Source: Kytococcus aerolatus (GTDB lineage Bacteria; Actinomycetota; Actinomycetes; Actinomycetales; Dermatophilaceae). Taken from it: a DNA stretch of 64,000 nucleotides. Location: the NCBI RefSeq assembly GCF_900187395.1, contig NZ_FYEZ01000001.1, forward strand, positions 496,001 to 560,000. Direction: 5' to 3'. The first letter of the stretch is position 1. Each line of letters opens with the position of its first letter. The translations under genes were made by a program, and so were the position numbers. Positions 29,123 through 38,002 of the stretch are shown here, piece by piece. The notes beneath the pieces are model-generated. The model had not been told where the DNA came from, did not search any database, and was given only the letters and a program-made list of their open reading frames with translations.

Positions 29123-29629
29123 ATGCGTACGACCCGTTCCATCGCCCTGATCATCGCCCTCGCCGCCACCCCGCTGGCCGCCGCGGCCCCGACCCACGCC
29201 GCCGCCGAGGCCGAGTCCGTGGCCACCGAGGCCACCGACGGCGGCGAGGAGACCACCGACGCCGAGCCCACCCCGAAGGAGGACGAGGGCGGCGACAAGA
29301 CCGGCCTCTGGGGCCTCCTGGGTCTGCTGGGTCTGGCCGGCCTCCTGGGTGGCAAGAAGAAGAAGGAGGTCGACGTGCGCACCGCTGACCACGTGCGCAC
29401 CACCGACCGCACCCCGAACCGCACCACCACGGTCCGCGACGACCGCCGGGACGACGTCGTCATCGACGACCACACCCGCCGCGACGGCGTGACCGACGTC
29501 CGCCGCGAGGGCGTCGACTACGACGACCACCGTCGCAACGACGGCCTGCAGGGCCGCGTCGACGACCGCTTCGGTGACGGCGACGGCCGCCTCGACGGCG
29601 ACGACCTCAAGGGCAACAACCGCCGCTGA
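29123..29629 (+). CDS. Small secreted WGxxGxxG-type protein 2 with basic-acidic tail
   Basis: The 168-residue protein has a signal peptide (to about THAAA), an acidic spacer, an internal GLWGLLGLLGLAGLLGGKKKK helix (about 61-81), then a strongly charged C-terminal half rich in Asp and Arg (RDDRRDDVVIDDH, GDGDGRLDGDDL). Unlike its neighbour, the WGxxGxxG helix is not terminal, so the charged half would face one side of the membrane if the helix inserts. The late DGDGRLDGDD could bind Ca, though only weakly EF-hand-like. Function unknown. AAGGAG lies before the ATG. Confidence 0.72.
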   Translation: MRTTRSIALIIALAATPLAAAAPTHAAAEAESVATEATDGGEETTDAEPTPKEDEGGDKTGLWGLLGLLGLAGLLGGKKKKEVDVRTADHVRTTDRTPNRTTTVRDDRRDDVVIDDHTRRDGVTDVRREGVDYDDHRRNDGLQGRVDDRFGDGDGRLDGDDLKGNNRR

Positions 29630-29656
29630 TCACCTGATCGGATCTCTCCTCTCCAC

Positions 29657-29686
29657 GGGGCCCCGGACCACCCGGTCCGGGGCCCC
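29657..29686. terminator. Bidirectional terminator
   Basis: A 13-bp stem GGGGCCCCGGACC/GGTCCGGGGCCCC (29657-29669 with 29674-29686) with a 4-base loop lies between the convergent secreted-protein and AEC transporter genes. Confidence 0.8.
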
Positions 29687-29703
29687 GGTGCGTGCCGACC
29701 GGC

Positions 29704-30621
29704 TCAGCGCAGGAGGAGGACGAGCAGCATGGTCACCGGCAGCGAGAGCAGCGTGGTGGTCAGGACGACGTCCCGGCCCAGCTCCGGGGCCTGCCGGTAC
29801 ACCGTGGCCAGGACGAAGACGTTCTGGGCCGAAGGCAGTGCACAGGTGACGGCCACCACCAGGAGCAGCTGCGCGTCGAGCCCCCACAGCAGCCCCAGCC
29901 CCAGGCCCACCAGCGGCATCGCCGCCATCTTGAGCAGCACGGCCGCGACGACCTCCCGGCCGGCGCCCCCGCGCAGCGGCCGTGGCCCCCAGCGCAGCGA
30001 CATGCCGAAGGCCAGCAGCATGGCCGGCACGGAGAGGTCCCCGATCATCTCCAGGGGTGCGCCCCACTCACCGGGGATCGACCAGCCCTGCACCGAGAAG
30101 AGCAGGCCGAGCAGCGAGCCCACCGTCATCGGGTTGCGCAGCGGCCGGGTCATGGTCCTCCACCGGGAGGCCGTGCCATCCGCGTCGAGCAGGTCCAGGC
30201 CCAGCAGGGCCATCGGCTGGACGAGCAGGAGCTGCCCCAGGAGCACCGCACTGGCGTACACCGCGTCGCCCAGCACGTAGACCGCGATGGGGATGCCGAG
30301 ATTGGCCGCGTTCACATAGCCGCTGGCCATCGCCCCGATGAGCTGCTCCCCCGGGGTGAGGCCCCAGGCCCGACCGAGCAGCCAGAACACCCCGGCCACC
30401 AGGAGGGCCGCGGTGACGGTGATGACCAGGGGCGGGGAGAGCACCTGGTGGAGCGGCGCCGCGGCGATGATGGTGAAGAGCAGCGCCGGCGTGCCCAGCG
30501 TGAAGGTGACCCTGGAGAGGGCCTCGACGGTCCCGTCGGGGACGAGCTCCCGGGCCGCGGCGAGGTAGCCGACGCCGATGACGACGCCGATCGTCCAGAA
30601 ACCCTCGATGACGTCCAGCAC
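29704..30621 (-). CDS. AEC family transporter (auxin efflux carrier-like)
   Basis: The 305-residue membrane protein has about ten helices and the AEC/Mem_trans pattern: two repeated bundles, with NAANLGIPIAVYVLG in the middle (the N/GxPI motif) and CALPSAQNVFVLATVY near the end. Bacterial members move small organic acids such as malate or malonate; the substrate here is unknown. I chose the GTG at 30621 because GGAGG sits 8 bases upstream; the frame is open to 30639. Divergent from lhr with 53 bases between. Confidence 0.88.
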   Translation of the reverse strand: MLDVIEGFWTIGVVIGVGYLAAARELVPDGTVEALSRVTFTLGTPALLFTIIAAAPLHQVLSPPLVITVTAALLVAGVFWLLGRAWGLTPGEQLIGAMASGYVNAANLGIPIAVYVLGDAVYASAVLLGQLLLVQPMALLGLDLLDADGTASRWRTMTRPLRNPMTVGSLLGLLFSVQGWSIPGEWGAPLEMIGDLSVPAMLLAFGMSLRWGPRPLRGGAGREVVAAVLLKMAAMPLVGLGLGLLWGLDAQLLLVVAVTCALPSAQNVFVLATVYRQAPELGRDVVLTTTLLSLPVTMLLVLLLR

Positions 30622-30674
30622 GGGGGCATCCTCCCGCACCGGGTCGTCGGTGGTCGGTGGCAGGCTGACCCCCG

Positions 30675-33600
30675 ATGTCCGATGACGTGCTGCAGCGGTT
30701 CTCCCCTCCCACCCGCGCGTGGTTCGAGGCGAACTTCGCGGCGCCCACCACCGCCCAGGCCGGGGCGTGGGACGCGATCAGCCGCGGGGAGAACACGGTC
30801 GTGGTGGCCCCGACCGGCTCCGGCAAGACGCTCTCGGCCTTCCTGTGGTCCCTCGACCGGTTCGTCCCGCACGGGGATCAGCAGCCCCCCGACGCGCCGT
30901 GCAGCGTCATCTACGTCTCGCCGCTGAAGGCCCTGGCGGTGGACGTGGAGCGCAACCTCTCGGCGCCCCTGTCCGGCATCGGGCACGCGGCCACCCGACT
31001 GGGGGGCGAGGCGCCGCAGGTGAGTGTCTCGTTGCGTTCCGGGGACACCCCGGCGGCCGAGCGCCGCCGGTTCGCCAGCCGCGGGGCCGACGTCCTGATC
31101 ACCACCCCGGAGTCGTTGTACCTGCTGCTCACCTCACGGGCCCGGGAGCAGCTGACCGGGGTGACCACCGTGATCGTCGACGAGGTCCACGCGCTGGCCG
31201 GCACGAAGCGGGGCGCCCACCTCGCGCTCTCCCTGGAGCGCCTGGACGCGATGCTGGAGCGGCCCGCGCAGCGGATCGGGCTCTCGGCGACGGTCCGCCC
31301 GGTGGACGAGGTGGGGCGCTGGTTGACGGGCGGGCGCCCGGTGACGATCGTCCAGCCGCCGGCCGAGAAGGCGTGGGAGCTGTCCGTCCACGCCGACGTG
31401 CCGGACATGGCCGACCTGAGCACCGCGCCCCAGGTCTCCCCCGCCCAGCCCGATGCGGGGAGCGTGCCGGGCGGGGCGGGTGCGGTGGCCTCGGCGGGCG
31501 ACAGCGCGCCGGGAGCGCCGGGCGTGCCAGGCACCTCGGACGTCGAGTCCGAGCTCTCCCTTCCGGAGCACCTCACGCTGGCGGACCTCTCCCCGGAGGT
31601 GGCGGGGGCCGATCCCCGCGACCGGGCGAGCATCTGGCCCCACGTGGAGCACCGCATCGTCGAGGAGATCGCACGCCACACCTCGACCCTGGTGTTCTGC
31701 AACTCGCGCCGGTCGGCCGAGCGGCTGACGGCGCGGCTCAACGAGATCTGGGCCGAGCGGGTGGCCCTGGCCGACACCGACGCGGGCAGCGCAGCCGAAG
31801 CCGACGAGGGTGCAGACGGCGGCGACACCGACCGCGGCCGCGCAGGACGAGTCACCGCATCGAGCCCCCGATCACCCGCAGAGATGATGGCGCAGGCCGG
31901 CGCCTCGGCCGGGGCACCCGCGGTGCTGGCGCGGGCGCACCATGGGTCGGTGAGCAAGGAGCACCGGGCCGAGATCGAGGACGCGCTGAAGGCCGGCACG
32001 CTCCCGGCCGTGGTGGCGACGAGCTCGCTGGAGCTCGGCATCGACATGGGCGCGGTGGACCTGGTGGTCCAGGTGGAGTCCCCGCCCAGCGTGGCCAGCG
32101 GCTTGCAGCGGGTGGGGCGCGCCGGTCACCAGGTGGGGGCGGTCAGCCGCGGCAGCTTCCACGCCCTGCACCGGCAGGACCTGCTGGAGACCGCGGTGGT
32201 GGTCGAGCAGATGCGCAGCGGCGGCATTGAGGCGCTGCGGATCCCCGCGAACCCGCTGGACGTGCTCGCCCAGCAGGTGGTCGCGGCGTGTGCCATGGAC
32301 GACTGGTCGGTCGGGGAGCTGCACACGATGGTGCGGCGCGCGGCCCCGTGGTCGGACCTCTCGCGCGCGGTGCTGGAGTCCGTGCTGGAGATGCTCACAG
32401 GCCGCTATCCCTCAGAGGACTTCGCCGACCTGCGGCCCCGGCTGGTCTGGGACCGCGTGGACGACCTGCTGACCGCCCGCCCGGGGGCGCAGCGCCTGGC
32501 CATCCTGTCCGGCGGCACCATCCCCGACCGCGGGCTCTTCGGCGTCTTCCTCGCCGGGGGTGACGGGCCGGGACGGCGGGTCGGCGAGCTCGACGAGGAG
32601 ATGGTCTACGAGTCACGGGTGGGCGACGTCTTCACCTTGGGCACCTCCGCCTGGCGGATCGAGGACATCACGCACGACCGGGTGCTCGTCTCCCCTGCGC
32701 CGGGGCAGCCGGGCCGTCTGCCCTTCTGGCACGGCGACGGGCTGGGCCGCCCGGCCGAGCTCGGGGCGCACCTGGGGGCCTTCGTCCGCGAGGTGGCCAC
32801 CGCGCCCGCCACCACCGTGCGGGAGCGACTGGAGGAGGCAGGCCTCGACGCGTGGTCGGTGGCGAACGTCACCGCCCACGTCCGAGCGCAGACCGAGGCG
32901 ACGGGCACCGTGCCCGGCGACCGGGACCTCGTGGTGGAGCGCTTCCGGGACGAGCTCGGCGACTGGCGCGTGGTCCTCCACTCCCCGTGGGGCTCGCCGG
33001 TCCACGCGCCCTGGGCGCTCGTGCTGGCCGAGCGGCTGCGGGAGCGCTTCGGCGTGGACGTGCAGGCCCTCCACGCCGACGACGGGATCGTCCTGCGGAT
33101 CCCCGACCTCGGCGGGATCGACGCCTGGGCCGTGCCCGACCCCCTCCCCGGTCCGGCTGGTGCCGGCACCCCGGCGGGACCGGGGCCCGTCGCCGTGGAC
33201 GCCGGCTCGCTGGACACCGCGCTCGGCGAGCTCCTCGCGATCGACCCCGAGGAGGTGCACGACGCGGTGGCCGCCCTGGTCGGGGGCTCGGCGCTCTTCG
33301 CCTCCCGCTTCCGGGAGTGCGCGGCCCGGGCGCTCCTCCTGCCCCGCCGCCGCCCCGACCGTCGGCAGGCCCTCTGGCAGCAGCGGCAGCGAGCAGCCTC
33401 CCTGCTCGAGGTGGCGGCCGGGCACCCCGACTTCCCGATCGTCCTGGAGACCGTCCGCGAGGTCCTGCAGGACGTCTACGACGTCCCCGCGCTCACCGAG
33501 CTCATGCGGCGCCTGGCCGCCCGGGAGGTCCGGCTGCACGTGGTGGAGACCCCGCAGCCCAGCCCCTTCGCCCAGAACCTGCTCCTGGGCTACGTGGCCC

Positions 33601-35633
33601 AGTTCCTCTACGAGGGCGACTCCCCCCTGGCCGAGCGGCGGGCGGCGGCCCTCGCCCTCGACCCGACGCTGCTGGCCGACCTGCTCGGACGCTCCGAGGG
33701 CACCGCCCTGCGCGACCTGCTGGACCCGGAGGCGGTGGCCACCACCCAGGCCGAGCTCCAGCACACCACACCGGACCGCCGCGCCCGGTCCGCCGAGGAC
33801 CTGGCCGACCTGCTGCGCGTCCTCGGCCCGCTGCGCCGCAGCGAGATCGCGGCCCGCAGCGTCGAGGGGGCCGATCTCGAGGCGTGGACCGCTGAGCTGG
33901 CCGCCGCCCGCCGGGCGGTGGAGCTGCCGATCGCCGGGGACCCCCGCTGGGCCGCGGTGGAGGACGTCGCCCGCCTCCGCGACGCGCTGGGCACCCCGGT
34001 GCCGCCCGGCCTCCCCCAGGCTGCCCTCGCGGCGAGCGACGACCCGCTCACCGACCTCGTCATCCGCCACGCCCGCACCCACGGCCCCTTCACCCCGGGG
34101 GCGCTCGCCGAGCGCCTCGGCCTCGGCCGGGCGGTCGTGCTCCCGGTGCTGCGGGAGCTGGTCCGCTCCGGGCGCCTGGTCGAGGGCGCCCTGCTGCCCA
34201 CCGCGCTGGGCGGCCGGGAGAGCGTCGACGGGGTGGGTCCGGACTTCTGCGACGCGGAGGTGCTGCGCCGGCTGCGGCGCCGCTCGCTGGCCGCCCTGCG
34301 CGCCGAGGTGGAGCCGGTCGACCCCGACGACTTCGCCCGCTTCGTCCCCCGCTGGCAGGGGCTCGACGCCCCGGGCCGTGGGGTCGACGCGGTGGCCCGC
34401 GCCCTGGAGCAGCTCACCGGGGCGGTGCTGCCGGCCAGCGCGGTGGAGTCCCTCGTGCTCCCGGCTCGCGTGGTCGACTACGACCCGGCCATGCTCGACG
34501 AGCTCCTCGCCAGCGGGGAGTTCCTCTGGGCCGGCCACGGCCTGCTGGCCGCGGACGATCTCTGGGTGAGCTTCCACCCGGCCGACCAGGCACCGGCCAC
34601 GCTGCCCCTGCCCCCGGTCGACGCGGCACCGTCGGGACCGGGGGCCGAGCAGGTGGCGCAACTGCTGGCCGCCGGCGGCGCCCAGCGACTCGCTGAGCTC
34701 CGGGCCGCCCAAGAGCGCGGGGGCGAAGCAGCCGAGGAGACGGCGCGGCCGGTCACCGACCCGGAGTGGACCGAGGCGGTCTGGGAGCTCGTGGGCGCCG
34801 GGCGCCTGACGAGCGACACCTTCGCCCCGGTCCGGGCCCGCCTCGCCGGGGGACGCACGACCCACCGGTCCCGACCGAGCGGCCGCCGGTCCCGGGTCTC
34901 GGGCCGCCCCACGTCCCTGCGGGGCCTCGCCCCCGCCCGCTCCGGCGGGCTGCGCAGCCAGGTCGGTGCCAGCACCCCGGCGGTGCTGACCGGGCGCTGG
35001 TCCCTGCTGCCCGAGCGGGAGACCGATCCCACGGTGCGCGCCGTCGCCGCCACCGAGGTGGCGCTGGACCGGCACGGGATCGTGACCCGCGGCGCCGTCG
35101 CCGCCGAGGAGGTGGACGGTGGGTTCGCCGCCCTGTACAAGGTGCTCGCGGCGGCCGAGGACGCCGGACGGGTGCGCCGCGGGTACTTCGTCGACACCCT
35201 CGGGGCGGCCCAGTTCGCCACCACCGGGGCGGTCGACCTCGTCCGCGGCGAGCAGTCCCGGGGCACCGACCGGCTCCTGAGCGCCTGCGACCCGGCGGTC
35301 GCCCACGGGGCCGCCCTGCCCTGGCCGGAGACCACCGGCGGTGGCCACCGCCCGGCCCGACGGGCCGGAGCGCTCGTGGCCCTGGTGGACGGCCTCCCCG
35401 CCGTGTGGTGGGAGCGAGGGGGCCGCACGGCGCTCACCTTCACCGAGGACCCCGCGCTCCTCGCCCGGGCGGCCACCGTGGCGGCCCACGCGATCCGGCA
35501 GCGGCGGGTGCCCGTGCTCTCGGTGGAGAGGATCGACGGCGAACCCGCCCTGCGCGGGGACTCACCACTCGTCCCGGCCCTGGAGGCCGCCGGCTTCGTG
35601 CCCACTCCCAAGGGGTGGAGGCTCCGTGCCTGA
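30675..35633 (+). CDS. lhr: ATP-dependent helicase Lhr (superfamily 2)
   Basis: The 1652-residue protein is of the long Lhr type. Walker A is APTGSGKT (45-52), the Walker B-like box DEVHALAGTKRG (about 169-180), motif VI QRVGRAGHQ in the second RecA domain, then a winged helix and the large Lhr-specific C-terminal region. Low-complexity inserts (about 240-290 and 362-420) lie within and before the second RecA domain. Lhr translocates 3' to 5' and unwinds RNA-DNA hybrids in DNA repair. It overlaps nei2 by 8 bases, as in mycobacteria, so repair is the likely setting. Confidence 0.96.
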   Translation: MSDDVLQRFSPPTRAWFEANFAAPTTAQAGAWDAISRGENTVVVAPTGSGKTLSAFLWSLDRFVPHGDQQPPDAPCSVIYVSPLKALAVDVERNLSAPLSGIGHAATRLGGEAPQVSVSLRSGDTPAAERRRFASRGADVLITTPESLYLLLTSRAREQLTGVTTVIVDEVHALAGTKRGAHLALSLERLDAMLERPAQRIGLSATVRPVDEVGRWLTGGRPVTIVQPPAEKAWELSVHADVPDMADLSTAPQVSPAQPDAGSVPGGAGAVASAGDSAPGAPGVPGTSDVESELSLPEHLTLADLSPEVAGADPRDRASIWPHVEHRIVEEIARHTSTLVFCNSRRSAERLTARLNEIWAERVALADTDAGSAAEADEGADGGDTDRGRAGRVTASSPRSPAEMMAQAGASAGAPAVLARAHHGSVSKEHRAEIEDALKAGTLPAVVATSSLELGIDMGAVDLVVQVESPPSVASGLQRVGRAGHQVGAVSRGSFHALHRQDLLETAVVVEQMRSGGIEALRIPANPLDVLAQQVVAACAMDDWSVGELHTMVRRAAPWSDLSRAVLESVLEMLTGRYPSEDFADLRPRLVWDRVDDLLTARPGAQRLAILSGGTIPDRGLFGVFLAGGDGPGRRVGELDEEMVYESRVGDVFTLGTSAWRIEDITHDRVLVSPAPGQPGRLPFWHGDGLGRPAELGAHLGAFVREVATAPATTVRERLEEAGLDAWSVANVTAHVRAQTEATGTVPGDRDLVVERFRDELGDWRVVLHSPWGSPVHAPWALVLAERLRERFGVDVQALHADDGIVLRIPDLGGIDAWAVPDPLPGPAGAGTPAGPGPVAVDAGSLDTALGELLAIDPEEVHDAVAALVGGSALFASRFRECAARALLLPRRRPDRRQALWQQRQRAASLLEVAAGHPDFPIVLETVREVLQDVYDVPALTELMRRLAAREVRLHVVETPQPSPFAQNLLLGYVAQFLYEGDSPLAERRAAALALDPTLLADLLGRSEGTALRDLLDPEAVATTQAELQHTTPDRRARSAEDLADLLRVLGPLRRSEIAARSVEGADLEAWTAELAAARRAVELPIAGDPRWAAVEDVARLRDALGTPVPPGLPQAALAASDDPLTDLVIRHARTHGPFTPGALAERLGLGRAVVLPVLRELVRSGRLVEGALLPTALGGRESVDGVGPDFCDAEVLRRLRRRSLAALRAEVEPVDPDDFARFVPRWQGLDAPGRGVDAVARALEQLTGAVLPASAVESLVLPARVVDYDPAMLDELLASGEFLWAGHGLLAADDLWVSFHPADQAPATLPLPPVDAAPSGPGAEQVAQLLAAGGAQRLAELRAAQERGGEAAEETARPVTDPEWTEAVWELVGAGRLTSDTFAPVRARLAGGRTTHRSRPSGRRSRVSGRPTSLRGLAPARSGGLRSQVGASTPAVLTGRWSLLPERETDPTVRAVAATEVALDRHGIVTRGAVAAEEVDGGFAALYKVLAAAEDAGRVRRGYFVDTLGAAQFATTGAVDLVRGEQSRGTDRLLSACDPAVAHGAALPWPETTGGGHRPARRAGALVALVDGLPAVWWERGGRTALTFTEDPALLARAATVAAHAIRQRRVPVLSVERIDGEPALRGDSPLVPALEAAGFVPTPKGWRLRA

Positions 35634-36456
35634 GGGGGACGTCGTCTGGCACACCGCCCGGCAGCTGCACGCCGCGCTGGCCGGGCACGAGCTGGCCCGC
35701 AGCGAGCTGCGCTGGCCGACGCTGGCCACCACCGACCTCACCGGGCGCCGGACGCTGGAGGTCGTCCCCCGTGGGAAGCACCTGCTCCACCGCCTCGAGG
35801 GCGGGCTCACCCTCCACTCCCACCTCCGCATGGAGGGCAGCTGGCGGGTCCACCCCGCAGGTCGCCCGCCCCGGCTGCCCCGCACCACCCGCGCCGTCCT
35901 GGCAACCGCCACCCGGCTGGCCGTCGGCGACACCCTGGGGATGCTGGACCTCGTCCCCACCGAGGCCGAGGAGCACCTGGTGGGCCACCTCGGACCGGAC
36001 CTGCTCGGCCCCCACTGGTCCCTGCCGGTCGCCCTGGCCAACCTCCGGCGGGACCCGGACCGTCCGATCGCGGCGGCCCTGCTCGACCAGCGCAATCTGG
36101 CGGGGATCGGCACCATCTACGCCAGCGAGCCGCTCTTCCTCCGCCGGGTCGACCCCTGGCGCCCGGTCGGCGCGGTCCCGGACGCCACCCTGGAGGCCGT
36201 CGTCGAGACCGCCCGGATGGCGCTGGCGGCGGCCTGCCGGACCCCGGGGCCGTGGGAGGGCCGCACCACGCCCCGCCACCTGCGGGAGACCCGGTGGGTG
36301 CACGGCCGGGTCCGCTCGGCCTGTCTGGTCTGCGGCACCCCGATCGCCCTCGACCCGGTCGGGGATGCGCCCCACGACCGGGTGTTCTTCCACTGCCCGA
36401 GCTGTCAGGCGTCCACCCCCGGGGCAACGCCCCGCACGAGCTCCCGAACGCAGTGA
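35626..36456 (+). CDS. nei2: Endonuclease VIII-like DNA glycosylase Nei2
   Basis: This 276-residue Fpg/Nei family enzyme starts VPEGDVVWH: Pro2 is the nucleophile and Glu3 the general acid after start removal. The helix-two-turn-helix region is DQRNLAGIGTIYASE. The zinc finger is CLVCG (about 236-239) with HCPSCQ (about 257-260). It removes oxidised pyrimidines and nicks the backbone. The GTG overlaps the end of lhr by 8 bases, so the two are probably translationally coupled. Confidence 0.95.
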   Translation: MPEGDVVWHTARQLHAALAGHELARSELRWPTLATTDLTGRRTLEVVPRGKHLLHRLEGGLTLHSHLRMEGSWRVHPAGRPPRLPRTTRAVLATATRLAVGDTLGMLDLVPTEAEEHLVGHLGPDLLGPHWSLPVALANLRRDPDRPIAAALLDQRNLAGIGTIYASEPLFLRRVDPWRPVGAVPDATLEAVVETARMALAAACRTPGPWEGRTTPRHLRETRWVHGRVRSACLVCGTPIALDPVGDAPHDRVFFHCPSCQASTPGATPRTSSRTQ

Positions 36457-36478
36457 GCCGCCCCGAGGGGCGGCTCAC
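36453..36478. terminator. Terminator between nei2 and clgR
   Basis: A 12-bp inverted repeat GTGAGCCGCCCC/GGGGCGGCTCAC overlaps the nei2 stop codon and lies before the convergent clgR stop. It may serve both genes. Confidence 0.7.
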
Positions 36479-36496
36479 CGTGAGATCGGCGGCTGG

Positions 36497-36817
36497 TCAG
36501 CCCACCGGGGCCGGTTCGCGCCGACGCACCGTCCCGGCCGGGAGCTCGGCGAGCGAGTCCGGCACCCGCATGGCCTCCTCCGCCTCGGCCACGGCCACCC
36601 GCATCGCCACGTCGGTGAGCATCTCCGACATCGGCAGGTGCAGAGCCCGGCAGATCGTCGCGAGCATCTCCGAGCTGGCTTCCTTCTCCCCCCGCTCGAC
36701 CTCGCTGAGATAGCCCAGCGAGACCGAGGCGTCGGAGGACACCTGCCGCAGGGTCCGGCCCTGGTCCAGCCGGCGCTCGCGCAGGACGTCGCCGACCTCT
36801 CGTCGCATGACCACCAT
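36497..36817 (-). CDS. clgR: ClgR-type XRE transcriptional regulator
   Basis: A 106-residue DNA-binding protein: [21 protein letters not shown] then [24 protein letters not shown] is the ClgR helix-turn-helix, with GYLSE and ERG in the usual places. ClgR activates clp protease and other proteostasis or repair genes in actinobacteria. Its C-terminal Ala-Val-Ala degradation tag, seen in some homologues, is absent here; the end is REPAPVG. Gene order ftsK-pgsA-cinA-clgR supports the call. The ATG at 36817 has GGAGGAGGG just upstream. Confidence 0.92.
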   Translation of the reverse strand: MVVMRREVGDVLRERRLDQGRTLRQVSSDASVSLGYLSEVERGEKEASSEMLATICRALHLPMSEMLTDVAMRVAVAEAEEAMRVPDSLAELPAGTVRRREPAPVG

Positions 36818-36848
36818 CTGGCCCTCCTCCTCGTCGTGATCCCCCGGC

Positions 36849-37373
36849 TCAGGCGAGCAGGTCGCCGGCCCGGGAGGGATCGTCCAAGTCTAGTTGCCGG
36901 TGCAAGTCGAGCAGCAGGGCCGTCACCGTCCCCTCCCGGACGGCCTCCCGGTCACCGTCGAGACGCAGCACCCGGTCGGTGAGCTCCCACCGGTCCTCCC
37001 GCCCCGCCCGACCGCGCCGCGCGACGGCGACGTGGACGGTGCCGGCCGGGTGCCCGTCGGCGGGTCCGGGACCGGCCACGCCCGTGGTCGCCAGTCCCCA
37101 GTCCGCACCCAGCAGCCGGGCCACTCCCCGCGCCATCTCCCGGGCCACCTCGGCATCCACCGGCCCGGTGCGCTCCAGCCGGGCGGGGTCGACGCCGAGC
37201 ACCGAGGCCTTGACCTCGGTGGCGTAGGCCACCACACCACCGCGCACCACGACCGAGGCCCCCGGCACCGCCGTCAGGGAGGCCGCCACCAGCCCTCCGG
37301 TGAGGGACTCGGCGACCGCCACGGTCTCCCCCCGGGCCGTGAGCACCGCGACGACCCGGGCGGCCGGGCTCAT
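36849..37373 (-). CDS. CinA C-terminal domain protein (nicotinamide-nucleotide amidase, PncC type)
   Basis: The 174-residue stand-alone CinA C-terminal domain has [21 protein letters not shown] (the catalytic Ser region), VVYAT-like [15 protein letters not shown], and [23 protein letters not shown]. Family members deamidate NMN to nicotinate mononucleotide. The N-terminal COG1058 domain is missing, as in many actinobacteria. Its ATG overlaps the pgsA stop by 4 bases. Confidence 0.92.
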   Translation of the reverse strand: MSPAARVVAVLTARGETVAVAESLTGGLVAASLTAVPGASVVVRGGVVAYATEVKASVLGVDPARLERTGPVDAEVAREMARGVARLLGADWGLATTGVAGPGPADGHPAGTVHVAVARRGRAGREDRWELTDRVLRLDGDREAVREGTVTALLLDLHRQLDLDDPSRAGDLLA

Positions 37374-38002
37374 CGCTGCGGGGCGGGGCGCTCGCGGCGC
37401 CCGCGGGTCCACAGCCGCCAGGCGTCCACGAGGTAGTCCAGGCCGGTCACGACCGTGACGACCATCGCGGCGATCATGATCCAGAAGCCGACCATGACGA
37501 CCGGCTCGACGGGCATGAGCATGAAGGCCACCGCCACCGACTGCAGGACCGTCTTGAGCTTCCCGCCCCGGCTGGCGGCCATCACGCCGTAGCGGATGAC
37601 CACGAAGCGCACCAGGGTGATGAGCAGCTCCCGGGCGAGGATGACGACGGTGACCCACCAGGGCAGCAGGCCGACGAGGCTCAGGCAGACCAGGGCCGAC
37701 CCGATGAGGGCCTTGTCGGCGATCGGGTCGGCGATCTTGCCGAAGTTGGTGACGAGATTCCGGCTCCGGGCGAGGTCGCCGTCGATCCGGTCGGTGATGG
37801 CCGCCAGGGCGAAGACGGCGAAGGACCACCAGGCGGCCAGGTGCTGACCGTCCGGGGCGGGATCGTGCAGGAGCAGCCAGACGAACACCGGGACCATGAG
37901 GATCCGCAGCACGGTCAGGCCGTTGGCGATGTTCCAGGCGCTCGCCTCGGGATTCACCTCCGTGGCCCCGGTCCGGCGCGGGGCGCTCGACGGGTGGCTC
38001 AT
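37370..38002 (-). CDS. pgsA: CDP-diacylglycerol-glycerol-3-phosphate 3-phosphatidyltransferase
   Basis: The 210-residue integral membrane enzyme carries the CDP-alcohol phosphatidyltransferase signature DGDLAR-x8-G-x3-D-x3-D ([20 protein letters not shown] then IADK), near residues 74-98. It makes phosphatidylglycerophosphate, the precursor of phosphatidylglycerol and cardiolipin. It overlaps rimO upstream and cinA downstream by 4 bases each, so this is a tight operon. Confidence 0.94.
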   Translation of the reverse strand: MSHPSSAPRRTGATEVNPEASAWNIANGLTVLRILMVPVFVWLLLHDPAPDGQHLAAWWSFAVFALAAITDRIDGDLARSRNLVTNFGKIADPIADKALIGSALVCLSLVGLLPWWVTVVILARELLITLVRFVVIRYGVMAASRGGKLKTVLQSVAVAFMLMPVEPVVMVGFWIMIAAMVVTVVTGLDYLVDAWRLWTRGRRERPAPQR

